From the NCBI GenBank assembly GCA_020634815.1, contig JACKBA010000002.1, positions 186,001 to 250,000 on the forward strand: 64,000 nucleotides of DNA, written 5' to 3'. Of this stretch, positions 11,727 through 24,081 are shown one piece after another (the stretch's first letter is position 1; the number at the start of each line of letters is the position of its first letter). The notes below the pieces were generated by a model, which saw only the letters and a program-made list of their open reading frames with translations, made no database searches and was not told where the DNA came from. A program made the position numbers and the translations under genes. This stretch comes from Caldilineaceae bacterium. GTDB taxonomy: Bacteria; Chloroflexota; Anaerolineae; Caldilineales; Caldilineaceae.

Positions 11727-13025
11727 CTACTGATAGATGATCATATTCGGCGTCGTGCCGATCGCGTATCCAGCCAGCCCCGGCTCCACGCCCAGCGCCT
11801 GGGTCTCCGTCAACAGCGGCTCGTCGTAGTCGTAGAAGAGCTTGAACGCTGCAAAAGGCGTGCTGCCGTCGACCAGCGCGTTGTACTTCGTGATCTTGGC
11901 GTACGGCGACCCGAAGCCGTCCACCGACAGCGTCAATGCCACCTCGGGCACCGCCGGATCGAGCTTTTCCTTGTCCACGATCATCGTGTTCTGAAACTGG
12001 TGCACGAGCAGCACGCGCTGGCCGGCCAGCTTGTTGGCGCGCAGATATTCCGCCATGACCTGCTGCACCTCGTTGACCTGCTCCGCCGTCACGTAGCCGA
12101 TGGGGTCGCCGGGATAGAGTTGGCCCAGTTCGACCATGGCAAACTCGGGGTCGATGGCCAGGTGCACGTTCGGGTGCTTGAGAAAGGGCAGCGCGCGGCG
12201 GATGGCGTCGGCCGGCGTGTAGGCGCTGATCTGCACGTCGAGGATGACGGCGACACTCTCCGCCAGCGCGGCGTCGACGTACTTCTGCACCACATCGTCG
12301 GGGAGGTAGTCGACGTGCATGCCGTCGTCGCCCGGCGCCTTGGTTGCCATGCCGTAGACGAGATGGTAGGCCGGCGTCACGCCGAGGTCCGGGCCGTTGG
12401 CGGCATCGTAGGCGTCGGCCTGGGCGCGCAGCCACGTCGTCACCGTGGTCGGCTCGTCCTCGCCCATGATGCCCATGAGCGGGATGCCGGGCCGGCCGTA
12501 GTAGGTGAGCCACGTAGTGCGATAGAAGGGCGAGCCGGGCTGGGCCTGCTGGGCAGCGGGCGTCATGCGTTCGGTGATGGGCAGCGACGAGTCGACGACG
12601 GGCAGCGGCCGGGCCGGGACCGTGGCGCCGGCAGGCACGCGCAACACCTGCCCCACTTCGATGACGTTGACGTCGGCGATGGCATTGGCCGCGGCCAGTT
12701 CGTCCATCGCTACGCCAAGCTCCTGCGCGATGACGAAGAGCGTGTCGCCGGGCCTCACGACATAGCTGCTCTCGGGCGACGGCGCGACGGGCGCGGCCAG
12801 CAGCGCCGTGATCGGCTGCGTGGGGCTGACGGGCGCGGCCGGGATGGTGAGCGTGAAGAAGCCGCCGCTGGTCTGGACGCGCACCGCGCGCGCCGGCGTG
12901 ACAGGCACGTCCTGCGCGTGCGCCACCGTTGCCAGCAGCAATGCCGCCAGCAGAGCACCGGCCAAAGTTATTACCCGTGCCAGTCGCCGATACCGGCGCA
13001 ACGGGGACCTACGCATCGTAACCAT
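11727..13025 (-). CDS. LysM-domain secreted protein with putative barrel domain
   Basis: A 432-residue exported protein. The ATG at 13025 is chosen because AAAGGT precedes it and the signal peptide (about residues 17-38, ending TVAHAQ) then lies at the N-terminus. Upstream in-frame codons are repeat DNA. A single LysM (SYVVRPGDTLFVIAQELGV to GQVLRVP, about 87-131) should bind peptidoglycan or chitin-like glycans. The C-terminal 270 residues contain strand-helix alternation with acidic residues at strand ends (HLAIDPEFAMVELG, VAVILDVQI), compatible with a TIM-barrel hydrolase, but no catalytic family is recognised. It lies downstream of secA on the same strand. Confidence 0.8.
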   Translation of the reverse strand: MVTMRRSPLRRYRRLARVITLAGALLAALLLATVAHAQDVPVTPARAVRVQTSGGFFTLTIPAAPVSPTQPITALLAAPVAPSPESSYVVRPGDTLFVIAQELGVAMDELAAANAIADVNVIEVGQVLRVPAGATVPARPLPVVDSSLPITERMTPAAQQAQPGSPFYRTTWLTYYGRPGIPLMGIMGEDEPTTVTTWLRAQADAYDAANGPDLGVTPAYHLVYGMATKAPGDDGMHVDYLPDDVVQKYVDAALAESVAVILDVQISAYTPADAIRRALPFLKHPNVHLAIDPEFAMVELGQLYPGDPIGYVTAEQVNEVQQVMAEYLRANKLAGQRVLLVHQFQNTMIVDKEKLDPAVPEVALTLSVDGFGSPYAKITKYNALVDGSTPFAAFKLFYDYDEPLLTETQALGVEPGLAGYAIGTTPNMIIYQ

Positions 13026-13137
13026 ACCTTTGACAACGCCCAGAAACAGCGGCGCCGTTCCAGCGGTTGCCATGCAATCCTGAAACGGCGCCGAATTCCT
13101 CATCCAACTCACCGGTGCGTCAGTGAAGCGAGACGGA

Positions 13138-13235
13138 GCATGGTGTCTTCCTCGCCCCTCGCAGTCGTGCTTCTTGCCGCTCACCCGGCCGACGCGAGCT
13201 TGCATGGCGTCTTCCTCGCCCCTCGCAACTCGCCC
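13138..13235. repeat. Direct repeat with CTCGCCC units between secA and the LysM gene
   Basis: A 26-base segment beginning GCATGG and ending CCTCGCA occurs at 13138-13163 and again, with one mismatch, at 13202-13227. Both contain CTCGCCCCTCGC, the complement of the GGGGCGA heptamer found in purL and purQ. Confidence 0.6.
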
Positions 13236-13241
13236 CTCCTC

Positions 13242-16211
<2,970 letters not shown>

Positions 16212-16323
16212 TCGATGGACGTCCTTTATCGCACCGACCCGGCTCTGAAATCGGAACCTGGGTCGCATCTTCGCCAACTACCCACTGCCGACCCTATAGT
16301 GGCCAGCAGCGGTGCAACAAGCC

Positions 16324-16351
16324 ATTCTACCACGTACAGTGACAGGGTCAA
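16324..16351 (-). promoter_or_regulatory. secA promoter
   Basis: On the minus strand TTGACC (16346-16351) and TAGAAT (16324-16329) are 16 bases apart, about 115 bases before the secA start. Confidence 0.55.
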
Positions 16352-16374
16352 TCTTATACCGATCAAACCTGTCG

Positions 16375-16396
16375 TTCGGGATCATTGCTTCCCGAA
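16375..16396. promoter_or_regulatory. Inverted repeat upstream of the expansin gene
   Basis: TTCGGGA (16375-16381) and TCCCGAA (16390-16396) form a 7-base inverted repeat in the region between the divergent secA and expansin genes. It could be an operator; no regulator is known. Confidence 0.35.
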
Positions 16397-16434
16397 TACA
16401 CCCGGATCACATACAGCAAACGCCGGTTGACACC

Positions 16435-17232
16435 ATGCGGCCGCTCATCTACGCTCGTGACATGCAGCCACGTTTGCCACACCGCCCATGCCGGAGGCGC
16501 ACGCTTGCCGGCCCGGCCTTGCTCGCCCTGTCGATCTGGCTGGCAGTTGCGTCCGCCGCCTTCGCCCAGCCGGCCGACCCGTACAGCCTCTGGCTGCCGG
16601 TGATTGCCGGCGGCGTCGCGCAGGGCGCCAATCCCACCCACCAGGGCATCGCCACCTACTATGACGCCACAGGGGCCGGCGCCTGTTCCTTCGACGCCTC
16701 GCCGGATGATCTCATGGTCAGCGCCATGAATGCCGACGAGTACGACAACGCTGCGCTCTGCGGCGCCTTCGTGCGCGTGACGGGGCCGCGTGGCGACGTC
16801 ACCGTGCGCATCGTCGACCTCTGCCCGGAGTGTAAGGCCGGCCATCTCGACCTCAGCCAGGAGGCCTTTGCCGCCATCGCCGATCCCGTTGACGGCCGCG
16901 TTGCTATCACATGGCAGATCGTCAGCCCGGTGCTGACCGGACCCATCGCCTATCACTTCAAGGATGGCAGCAACCAGTGGTGGACGGCGGTGCAGGTGCG
17001 CAATCATCGCAACCCTGTCGCCCGCTTCGAGTACCTGGCCGAGGGCGGCGCCTGGATCGAGGTTCCGCGCACCGACTACAACTACTTCGTGCAGAGCGAG
17101 CCGGGGATGGGGCCGGGTCCGTACCAGTTCCGCGTAACCGATAGCTACGGCAACGTGCTGATCGACAGCAGCATTCCGCACCTCGAGAACGGAACTGTCA
17201 GCGGCGCGGGCCAGTTCCCGCCAGGACCGTAG
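16435..17232 (+). CDS. Bacterial expansin-like protein
   Basis: A secreted 265-residue protein that should loosen cellulose or other cell-wall glycans without hydrolysis. A signal segment (about residues 25-45) precedes a six-stranded double-psi barrel (GIATYYDATGAGACSFD to WQIV, about 71-162). Asp128 in IVDLCPEC and Asp139 in GHLDLSQEAF match the two essential Asp residues of Bacillus subtilis YoaJ/EXLX1. The second, CBM63-type domain keeps the binding aromatics: QWWTAVQVRNH (Trp182, Trp183) and DYNYFVQ (Tyr215). Both halves align in order with YoaJ. An in-frame ATG at 16462 is an alternative start. It is divergent from secA and stands alone. Confidence 0.88.
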   Translation: MRPLIYARDMQPRLPHRPCRRRTLAGPALLALSIWLAVASAAFAQPADPYSLWLPVIAGGVAQGANPTHQGIATYYDATGAGACSFDASPDDLMVSAMNADEYDNAALCGAFVRVTGPRGDVTVRIVDLCPECKAGHLDLSQEAFAAIADPVDGRVAITWQIVSPVLTGPIAYHFKDGSNQWWTAVQVRNHRNPVARFEYLAEGGAWIEVPRTDYNYFVQSEPGMGPGPYQFRVTDSYGNVLIDSSIPHLENGTVSGAGQFPPGP

Positions 17233-17233
17233 C

Positions 17234-17623
17234 TCACACCGTCAGTTCGATCGGATTGCCGTCGGGATCGAGCACCACGCTTTCGTAGTAGCCGTCGCCC
17301 GTCCAGCGCGGCTCGCCGGCGATCACATGGCCGGCAGCGCGCAACGTCTCCGTCAGCGCGTCAACCTGCTCAACCGAACCGACGGCGATGGCTAGATGGG
17401 CATAGCCTGGCGCCGGCGCGCCCTGGCTGGGGCGTTCGCCTGCGACGCTGGGCTGCGTCATAATCTCCAGGCGCGCACCGCCCGCAAACGAGAGAAAGTA
17501 CGACTCGAAGCCGCGCGTCGGGTTGATGTACTTGTCACCGGCAGTGGCGTCGAAGTACGTCGCATAGAACGTCTTGAGCCGCTCGATGTCCGTCGTCCAG
17601 AGGGCGAAGTGGTCGAGGTGCAT
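17234..17623 (-). CDS. VOC-family (glyoxalase/bleomycin-resistance fold) protein
   Basis: A 129-residue vicinal-oxygen-chelate protein with two beta-alpha-beta-beta-beta modules: MHLDHFALWTTDIERLKTFY, then YAHLAIAVGSVEQVDALTETL, ending VVLDPDGNPIELTV. Metal-ligand candidates are His5, Glu near RLEIM, His in YAHLA and Glu in IELTV. The catalysed reaction is not defined by sequence. It is the last gene of a three-gene minus-strand operon, starting 5 bases after the pRiA4b-like gene ends. Confidence 0.85.
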   Translation of the reverse strand: MHLDHFALWTTDIERLKTFYATYFDATAGDKYINPTRGFESYFLSFAGGARLEIMTQPSVAGERPSQGAPAPGYAHLAIAVGSVEQVDALTETLRAAGHVIAGEPRWTGDGYYESVVLDPDGNPIELTV

Positions 17624-17628
17624 GGCGA

Positions 17629-18351
17629 TCAATAGGGCGGTTTGGCCGGACCGTTGTATTTGCAGCGCCCCGTGCGCGGCGAGTTGAAGCGCTTTTTGGG
17701 GCCGCCATAGAGCGTGCACGCGTGCTCTTTGGCGTGCGCGGCGCAGAGATAGCAGCCCGGCTCGCCCTGCTCGAAATAGCACTGCATGCAGATGTGTGTG
17801 GCCGGCTCGCCGCAGTCGGCGCATTCGTAGGCGGGCATGACGTTGCGCGCCAGCAGGGTCAGTGGCTTGGTTGTCAGCGGCTTGCCCTCGCGTTCGCCGA
17901 TGACTTCGATCTTGAGTTCGGTTGGCGTGCCGAAGTCATACTCGTAGCGACCCTTCAAACCGGCGCGCAGCACCTCACTCGCCTTGGTGGTGATGTTTTT
18001 CTGGTCGCCCAGGGCAAAGAAGCCGTCGATCAACTCCTGGTAACGCGTCGTGCCGAAGACGAAGTGGCTCATGTGGCCGCAACAGTCGACCCAGATCGCG
18101 CGCAGATAGTTGTCGACATCCACGAGCGTCGAACTACCCGCCACCTCGAGATGCAGCCAATACAGCCCGTCGATGGTATCGCGCACGACGATGTGATAGA
18201 GCGGCTGCGCCTTGCGCTTGCTCGCCTCAGCCTTGTCGATGGCAGCCTGGCGTTCGGCGCAGGTGGCGAGGTGCTTGGTCATGCCCGTGCCGGCAACCTC
18301 ACGCCCACAGAAAGCGCACGTGCCCGCGCTGGCTGGTTTGCGTGCCATCAT
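17629..18351 (-). CDS. Zinc-finger protein with pRiA4b ORF-3-like domain
   Basis: A 240-residue protein. An N-terminal zinc-finger pattern (CAFCG with HLATC) is followed by a plasmid pRiA4b ORF-3-like domain (PLYHIVVRDTIDGLYWLHLEVAG to HMSHF). A Cys-rich C-terminal region follows (YECADCGEPATHICMQC, then PGCYLCAAHAKEHAC), resembling a B-box-like cluster. The pRiA4b domain also occurs near IS elements but is common in chromosomal genes; no transposon ends are seen here. The ATG at 18351 overlaps the stop of the upstream DUF1349 gene (ATGA), and AAGGAG lies before it, so translation is coupled. Function unknown. Confidence 0.75.
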   Translation of the reverse strand: MMARKPASAGTCAFCGREVAGTGMTKHLATCAERQAAIDKAEASKRKAQPLYHIVVRDTIDGLYWLHLEVAGSSTLVDVDNYLRAIWVDCCGHMSHFVFGTTRYQELIDGFFALGDQKNITTKASEVLRAGLKGRYEYDFGTPTELKIEVIGEREGKPLTTKPLTLLARNVMPAYECADCGEPATHICMQCYFEQGEPGCYLCAAHAKEHACTLYGGPKKRFNSPRTGRCKYNGPAKPPY

Positions 18352-18902
18352 GCCGCTCCTTGCGCATCGAGGGAGCGAACGTTGAAGCCGGTAAACTCGA
18401 CCGGGAAGCCGCTGCCATCGGGCGCCGCGCACATGACGCCGGCCATGGCCTCGGCGCTGGGCAGCAGGTAGGCGATGCGCAGCAGCGTATAGGCAGCGCC
18501 GTCCAACGAGTAGAAGATCTCCACAGCCTCGGCCTTGCGCACGAGCCGCAGCCAGATTGCCGGCGGGTTCTGCGGCAGCGGTGCCACCGCCCAGTCGGAG
18601 AAGTCGTTGGTCACCACCGCGCTGACATATTGCACGCCATGCACGTACTCGATGCCGGTCTTGATCCAGTGTTCGGCGTCGACGCGTACCATGAGGCCGG
18701 CCTGGTCGTACAGTTCGTGATAGCCGCCCGCTACCTTGACCGTCACCTCGAAGTCGCCGGCGACCGTCGTATAGAGGACGTGGCCATTGTCACGAATAAA
18801 CCCATAGTGCGTCTTGCGCCAGAAATCGCTGCCCGCATCGGCGGTCACGCGGATGGTGTCGCCATCGATCTCCCAGGTGCGCGGCTCATTCAGCCATTGC
18901 AT
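18348..18902 (-). CDS. DUF1349-domain protein
   Basis: A 184-residue concanavalin-A-like (DUF1349) protein: WLNEPRTWEIDGDTIRVTADAGSDFWR at the start, DFEVTVKVAGGYHELYDQAGLMVR in the middle, and VRKAEAVEIFYSLDG late. The family is a jelly-roll fold seen in putative glycan-binding proteins; no catalytic residues are assigned. No signal peptide. First gene of the operon with the pRiA4b-like and VOC genes. Confidence 0.85.
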   Translation of the reverse strand: MQWLNEPRTWEIDGDTIRVTADAGSDFWRKTHYGFIRDNGHVLYTTVAGDFEVTVKVAGGYHELYDQAGLMVRVDAEHWIKTGIEYVHGVQYVSAVVTNDFSDWAVAPLPQNPPAIWLRLVRKAEAVEIFYSLDGAAYTLLRIAYLLPSAEAMAGVMCAAPDGSGFPVEFTGFNVRSLDAQGAA

Positions 18903-19053
18903 TGGATGCTCTTTTCTATGTGAATTGGACGAGGACAGAACTTCATCTCAGTGTATCACAAGGTACTGCAAGGGGGTGCGCCGCCAGCGGCACGTTGGCG
19001 CTAAAGCAGATTAGACAGTTACCTGAACGGGAAGGCTGACAGGGCAAAAGGCA

Positions 19054-19090
19054 CAAAAAGCGCCCGGAACCCCTTTGTCCCGGGCGCTTT
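19054..19090 (-). terminator. Intrinsic terminator of hsp20
   Basis: An 11-base stem (AAAGCGCCCGG at 19057-19067, CCGGGCGCTTT at 19080-19090) is followed on the minus strand by TTTTTG. The rest of the 314-base gap between the DUF1349 and hsp20 genes shows no gene. Confidence 0.8.
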
Positions 19091-19216
19091 CTGCTCCAAT
19101 CCACCGACTCTACGATCAACGCGCGTCAGAAGTTGCGCGCTGCGTAGAGCATTCACCTGGCGGCAAAGCGACCGTGCCTTCTCAACGGTCGCCTCACCAC
19201 CCGTGCGGGTTGACAC

Positions 19217-19669
19217 TTACTTGACCTGCACCTTGATCTGCTTGGGCTTGATCTCTTCGGCCTTGGGCACACGCAGGCTCAGCACGCCGTTGCTGTAGGT
19301 CGCCTCGATGGCGTCGGCGTTGACCGGCACGTTGAAGTTGAGCTTGCGCTCAAACGAGCCGTGGTAGAGCTCGCGCTTGATGAAGTTGACCTCTTCCGGC
19401 AGCGCCTGGAAGGAACCACGAATGGTCAATTCCTCGCCCTCGAAGGTGATTTCCACATCCTCGGGATTGACGCCCGGCACGTAGGCAGTCAGCACGAAGG
19501 CATCGTCGGTGCTGTAGGCATCGATGGGCAGGCGGGCAACACGGGTCGCCTCGCCGTTGTGACCGCCGTTGCGAGCATAGTCGTAGGAACGGCCGGCGAC
19601 GGTGCGGTTCATGGCATCGGTCATGTTGACAAAATCACGGACCATCTGGTTGTAGCTATTGGTGCGCAT
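19217..19669 (-). CDS. Small heat-shock protein, Hsp20/alpha-crystallin family
   Basis: A 150-residue ATP-independent holdase chaperone. The alpha-crystallin domain runs from about residue 45 (RLPIDAYSTDDAFVLTAYVPGV) through EDVEITFEGEELTIRG and RELYHGSFERKLNFNVPV to YSNGVLSLRVPKAEE. The conserved NGVLSLRVPK motif is present. The C-terminal PKQIKVQVK supplies an I/V-x-I/V type tail used in oligomer contacts. A GAGGAG motif precedes the ATG. No CIRCE element was seen upstream. Confidence 0.92.
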   Translation of the reverse strand: MRTNSYNQMVRDFVNMTDAMNRTVAGRSYDYARNGGHNGEATRVARLPIDAYSTDDAFVLTAYVPGVNPEDVEITFEGEELTIRGSFQALPEEVNFIKRELYHGSFERKLNFNVPVNADAIEATYSNGVLSLRVPKAEEIKPKQIKVQVK

Positions 19670-19970
19670 GGTTTGAATCTCCTCTTGTTCTAATCAGGTT
19701 GCACAAGTCTTGGCTTGCGATAGATGTCTCTACTCTACCGGGTTTGTGTTAGAGCGATACATGCGGCGTGTTATCGTAGAATTTGCGCGGTGTCAGCGAA
19801 TTGTTAGCGGCTATATGAACAGCCAACCACCAAGACGCGAGGGACACAAAGCGGCACGAAGAAGAAAGAAGAGAAGACACCGAAGCGCCCTGGACAGACC
19901 TGTACTTGGGGCAGCAGTAATGCATCGACTATACTGCACCGGATCGGCAACCATTGTGAGGGATGAACGG
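19670..19970. other. Intergenic region between hsp20 and the epimerase gene
   Basis: About 300 bases between divergent genes. In the plus direction 19826-19880 is purine-rich with ACCACCAAGACGCGAGG and GAAGAAGAAAG steps, resembling degenerate dispersed repeats. In-frame codons upstream of 19971 translate this repeat and are not taken as coding. No RNA gene was found. Confidence 0.5.
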
Positions 19971-20945
19971 GTGCGCGTACTCTTGACCGGCATTGCCGGT
20001 TTCGCCGGCAGCTTTCTGGCCGACTATCTGGTGCGAGAAACGGATGCAGAAGTGCATGGCGTGGTGCATCGCCACGACCATCGCATTGCGCACCTGGCCG
20101 GCCGCGTCCACCTGCATCGCGGCGACCTGCGCAACGCCCTGTGGGTGAGCGAGGTTGTCCAGGAGATCCTGCCCGACTACACGCTGCACCTTGCGGCGTG
20201 GAGCGACGTCGGCGGCTCGTGGCGGCAGCCGTGGACGACCTACGAACTCAACATCCAGTGCCAGCTCAACCTGCTCGAGGCGCTGCGCCGCTGGCAGCCG
20301 GCCTGCCGCACCATCGTCGTCTCATCCAATGAGATCTACGGTCTGGTCGAGCCGGGCGATTTGCCCATCGACGAGAGCACGCCCTTCCGTCCCAACTCGC
20401 CCTACGGGGTCAGCAAACTGGCGCAGGACATGATGGCGCTGCAATACTTCAACAGCCACCAGATGCCCATTGTCCGCGCGCGCAGCTTCAACCACCTCGG
20501 GCCAGGACAGGCCGACGACTTTGCCGCCTCCGCCTTTGCCCGCCAGATCGCCGAGATCGAACTCGGGCTGCACGAGCCGGTGGTGCACGTGGGCAATCTG
20601 AGCACCGAGCGCGATTTCACCGACGTGCGCGACGTCGTGCGCGCCTACTGGCTGCTGGCGCAGCACGGGGAGACCGGCGCCTGCTACAATGTGGGGTCAG
20701 GCCAGCCGCGCACCATTCGCTGGCTGCTCGATACGCTGCTCGACCTGACCGACATACCAATCGACGTGGCGATCGATCCGGCCCGCCTGCGGCCCAGCGA
20801 TGTCCCCGTCAGCTACTGCGACAATCAGCGCCTGGTCGCTGCCACCGGCTGGCAGCCAGAGATCGACCTGCGTACGTCGCTCAAAGATCTGCTTGATACC
20901 TGGCGCAAACAGGTCAGCAAGCAGGAACCAAACGAACGGAAATAG
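19971..20945 (+). CDS. NAD(P)-dependent epimerase/reductase, probable GDP-4-keto-6-deoxymannose reductase
   Basis: A 324-residue extended short-chain dehydrogenase. The GTG at 19971 is chosen because the glycine motif VLLTGIAGFAGSFLADYL then starts at residue 3, and GAGGG lies upstream. The Ser of SSNEIYG and the YGVSK pair form the catalytic triad. The DFTDVRDVVRAYWLL and YNVGSGQ segments are typical of nucleotide-sugar enzymes. Directly followed by gmd (13-base gap), it most likely reduces GDP-4-keto-6-deoxymannose to GDP-rhamnose. A GDP-sugar epimerase role is the alternative. Confidence 0.85.
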   Translation: MRVLLTGIAGFAGSFLADYLVRETDAEVHGVVHRHDHRIAHLAGRVHLHRGDLRNALWVSEVVQEILPDYTLHLAAWSDVGGSWRQPWTTYELNIQCQLNLLEALRRWQPACRTIVVSSNEIYGLVEPGDLPIDESTPFRPNSPYGVSKLAQDMMALQYFNSHQMPIVRARSFNHLGPGQADDFAASAFARQIAEIELGLHEPVVHVGNLSTERDFTDVRDVVRAYWLLAQHGETGACYNVGSGQPRTIRWLLDTLLDLTDIPIDVAIDPARLRPSDVPVSYCDNQRLVAATGWQPEIDLRTSLKDLLDTWRKQVSKQEPNERK

Positions 20946-20958
20946 GAGAGTCTATCAA

Positions 20959-21948
<990 letters not shown>

Positions 21949-21953
21949 TCGCA

Positions 21954-23495
21954 ATGACGGCCCTTCACGACTATGAATCCTACGACGCCGTCGGCCTGGC
22001 CGAGCTTGTGCGCCGAAAAGAGGTGTCGCCGCTGGAGCTGGTAGATGCCGCCATCGAGCGCATCGAGGCGCGCAATCCGCAGCTCAACGCCGTCGTCTAT
22101 CCGATGTTTGCGCAGGCGCGCCAGGCCGCGCAGGGTGAACTCCCCGACGGCCCCCTGCGCGGCGTCCCGTTTCTCGTCAAGGACCTGCTGGCCATGGTGG
22201 CCGGCGTCCCCATCTCCTTCGGTACGCGGCTGCTCAAGAACTGGGCGCCGCCGGCGGATAGCGAACTGGTGCGGCGCTGGAAAGCCGCCGGGCTGGTCAT
22301 CGCAGGCAAGACCAACACCTCCGAGTTTGGCTTCATGCCGTGGACGGAACCGGAACTCTTCGGTCCGACGCACAACCCCTACGACCCGACGCGCACGGCC
22401 GGCGGATCGAGCGGTGGCTCCGGCGCGGCCGTGGCCGCGCGCCTGGTGCCCGTGGCCAGCGGCGGCGATGGCGGGGGATCGATTCGCGTGCCGGCGTCGG
22501 TCAACGGCGTCTTCGGTCTCAAGCCGACGCGCGGCCGAACGCCGGCCGGCCCGCTCTACTACGAGCTGTGGGAAGGGTGCGCCATCGAGCACGCGCTGAC
22601 CCGTTCCGTGCGCGACAGCGCGGCGCTGCTCGACGCCACCGCCGGCGCCGACATCGGCGCGCCCTATGCCGCACCGCCGCAGGAGCGCCCCTTTCTTGCC
22701 GAGGTCGGCCGCGACCCCGGCAAGCTGCGCATCGCCTTCACCACGCAGGCGCTCATCGGCGTCGACGATCCGCCGCCTGATCCTGAGTGCGTGCGCGGCC
22801 TGCACGCGACGGTGAAATTGCTCGAATCGCTCGGCCATGAAGTCGTCGAAGCCGCCCCCAAGATCGATTATGCCGAACTGGCCATGGCGTTCATGACGAT
22901 GACCAGCGGCCAGGCGGCCAACGATATTCGTGAGACGGCCGCGCTGGTAGGCAGGAAGCCGGCTCGGAGTGACTTCGAGTTGTCGACCTGGGTGTTGGGC
23001 CAGCTAGGACGCGCCTTCACGGCCGCCGACTACGTGCATGCCACGCGCTTCCTGGGCACCGCCGCGCGCCAGGCCGGCGACTTCTTCACACAGTACGACG
23101 TGCTCCTCACACCGACTCTGCCGACTCCGCCCTTCGTGATCGGCGCGTTGCAGCCCAGCGCCGCCGAGCGCCGCCTGCTGGGTGCAGTGTCGGCTCTACG
23201 CGCCGGCAAGGTGCTGACCGCCTTCGACCTGGTACGCCCCTTTGCGCTGAAGACCTTCAGCTTCATCCGCTATCTCGTGCTCTTCAACGTCACGGGGCAG
23301 CCGGCCATGTCCGTACCGCTGCATTGGACGGACGCGGGCCTGCCCGTGGGCATGCACTTCGCCGGCCGCTTTGGCGACGAAGCGACCCTCTTCCGCCTGG
23401 CCGGGCAACTGGAGCAGGAGCGCCCGTGGGCGGGACGCGCGCCGGCAATGGTGCGCCGGCCAGAAACGCCTGCCGCAGATCCAGCCATCGACTGA
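21954..23495 (+). CDS. Amidase signature family hydrolase
   Basis: A 513-residue amidase. The Ser-cisSer-Lys triad is visible: Lys76 in VPFLVKDLLA, Ser153 in the AGGSSGGSGAA loop and Ser176 in GGDGGGSIRVPAS. Length and order (GKTNTSEFGF, then FGLKPTRGRTP) fit the family, which includes GatA, fatty-acid amide hydrolases and nitrilase-linked amidases. GatA is less likely because no gatC or gatB is adjacent and the C-terminus (FNVTGQPAMSVPLHWTDAGLPVGMHF) is that of general amidases. It starts 5 bases after gmd. Confidence 0.9.
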   Translation: MTALHDYESYDAVGLAELVRRKEVSPLELVDAAIERIEARNPQLNAVVYPMFAQARQAAQGELPDGPLRGVPFLVKDLLAMVAGVPISFGTRLLKNWAPPADSELVRRWKAAGLVIAGKTNTSEFGFMPWTEPELFGPTHNPYDPTRTAGGSSGGSGAAVAARLVPVASGGDGGGSIRVPASVNGVFGLKPTRGRTPAGPLYYELWEGCAIEHALTRSVRDSAALLDATAGADIGAPYAAPPQERPFLAEVGRDPGKLRIAFTTQALIGVDDPPPDPECVRGLHATVKLLESLGHEVVEAAPKIDYAELAMAFMTMTSGQAANDIRETAALVGRKPARSDFELSTWVLGQLGRAFTAADYVHATRFLGTAARQAGDFFTQYDVLLTPTLPTPPFVIGALQPSAAERRLLGAVSALRAGKVLTAFDLVRPFALKTFSFIRYLVLFNVTGQPAMSVPLHWTDAGLPVGMHFAGRFGDEATLFRLAGQLEQERPWAGRAPAMVRRPETPAADPAID

Positions 23496-23528
23496 CACGC
23501 TCTTGCAACGTTTTTGCCACGGTATGCC

Positions 23529-23537
23529 TGCTAGAAT
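23529..23537 (+). promoter_or_regulatory. Extended -10 promoter of the SnoaL-like gene
   Basis: TGC followed by TAGAAT (23532-23537) forms an extended -10 element about 60 bases before the start. No clear -35 is present. Confidence 0.4.
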
Positions 23538-23598
23538 GGCGGCGAGGGATGGCGTCATCCCCCAAGCCTGACCCGGTGAGCGCACAAGGAGCATGGTC

Positions 23599-24006
23599 AT
23601 GTCGATCGAAAGGACGCGCACAGTGATGAATCGCTACTGGTCCGCCGATCACGGCGATGTCAGCATGCTGGCCGACGACGTCGTCTTCACGTTGATGCCG
23701 ACCGGGCAGGAGAGTCACGGCCCCGAAGCCGTGCTCAACACACTCAACGAGTTCTACCGGGCGGCGTTCGATGCCGGCGTGGAACCACGCATGACGATCT
23801 TCGACGACGGCCATGCGGTGTTCGAAGGAACATTCGTTGGCCGCCACGTCGGCGAGTTTGCCGGCATCCCGGCCACGGGCAAAACCGTGCATGTGCCCAT
23901 CTGCATCATCTACGATGTCGAAGACGAGCAGATCAAGCGTGCGCGCGTCTATTTTGAACTCCCGGTCCTGATGCAGCAGCTCACCGCAACCACGCTGCCT
24001 GTCTGA
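23599..24006 (+). CDS. SnoaL-like (NTF2-fold) protein
   Basis: A 135-residue cone-shaped NTF2-fold protein: RTRTVMNRYWSADHGDVSMLADDVVFTLMPTGQESHGPEAV is the typical opening helix and strand with a ligand pocket; EGTFVGRHVGEFAGIPATGKTVHVPI and IYDVEDEQIKRARVYF complete the sheet. Relatives include polyketide cyclases and limonene-epoxide-hydrolase-like enzymes; the substrate is unknown. ATG 23599 gives the best spacing to AAGGAG; ATG 23593 is an alternative. Confidence 0.85.
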   Translation: MSIERTRTVMNRYWSADHGDVSMLADDVVFTLMPTGQESHGPEAVLNTLNEFYRAAFDAGVEPRMTIFDDGHAVFEGTFVGRHVGEFAGIPATGKTVHVPICIIYDVEDEQIKRARVYFELPVLMQQLTATTLPV

Positions 24007-24027
24007 TAGCCACTCTGCCGCATGCGG

Positions 24028-24036
24028 TGATACACT
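24028..24036 (+). promoter_or_regulatory. Extended -10 promoter of the Gfo/Idh/MocA gene
   Basis: TG-A-TACACT (24028-24036) lies 45 bases before the start codon in a short gap with no terminator. Confidence 0.35.
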
Positions 24037-24081
24037 GCGGCATAGCAACCTCATCCGCCTGCTCACCTGGGACGCGCTGCC

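Noticed and set aside
17629..18351. Insertion sequence remnant because of the pRiA4b domain
   Set aside because: No transposase, terminal repeats or target duplication; the gene sits inside a coupled three-gene operon.
21954..23495. Amidase as GatA
   Set aside because: No gatC or gatB nearby and the C-terminal region is that of general amidases, although the presumed non-discriminating AspRS implies GatCAB elsewhere.
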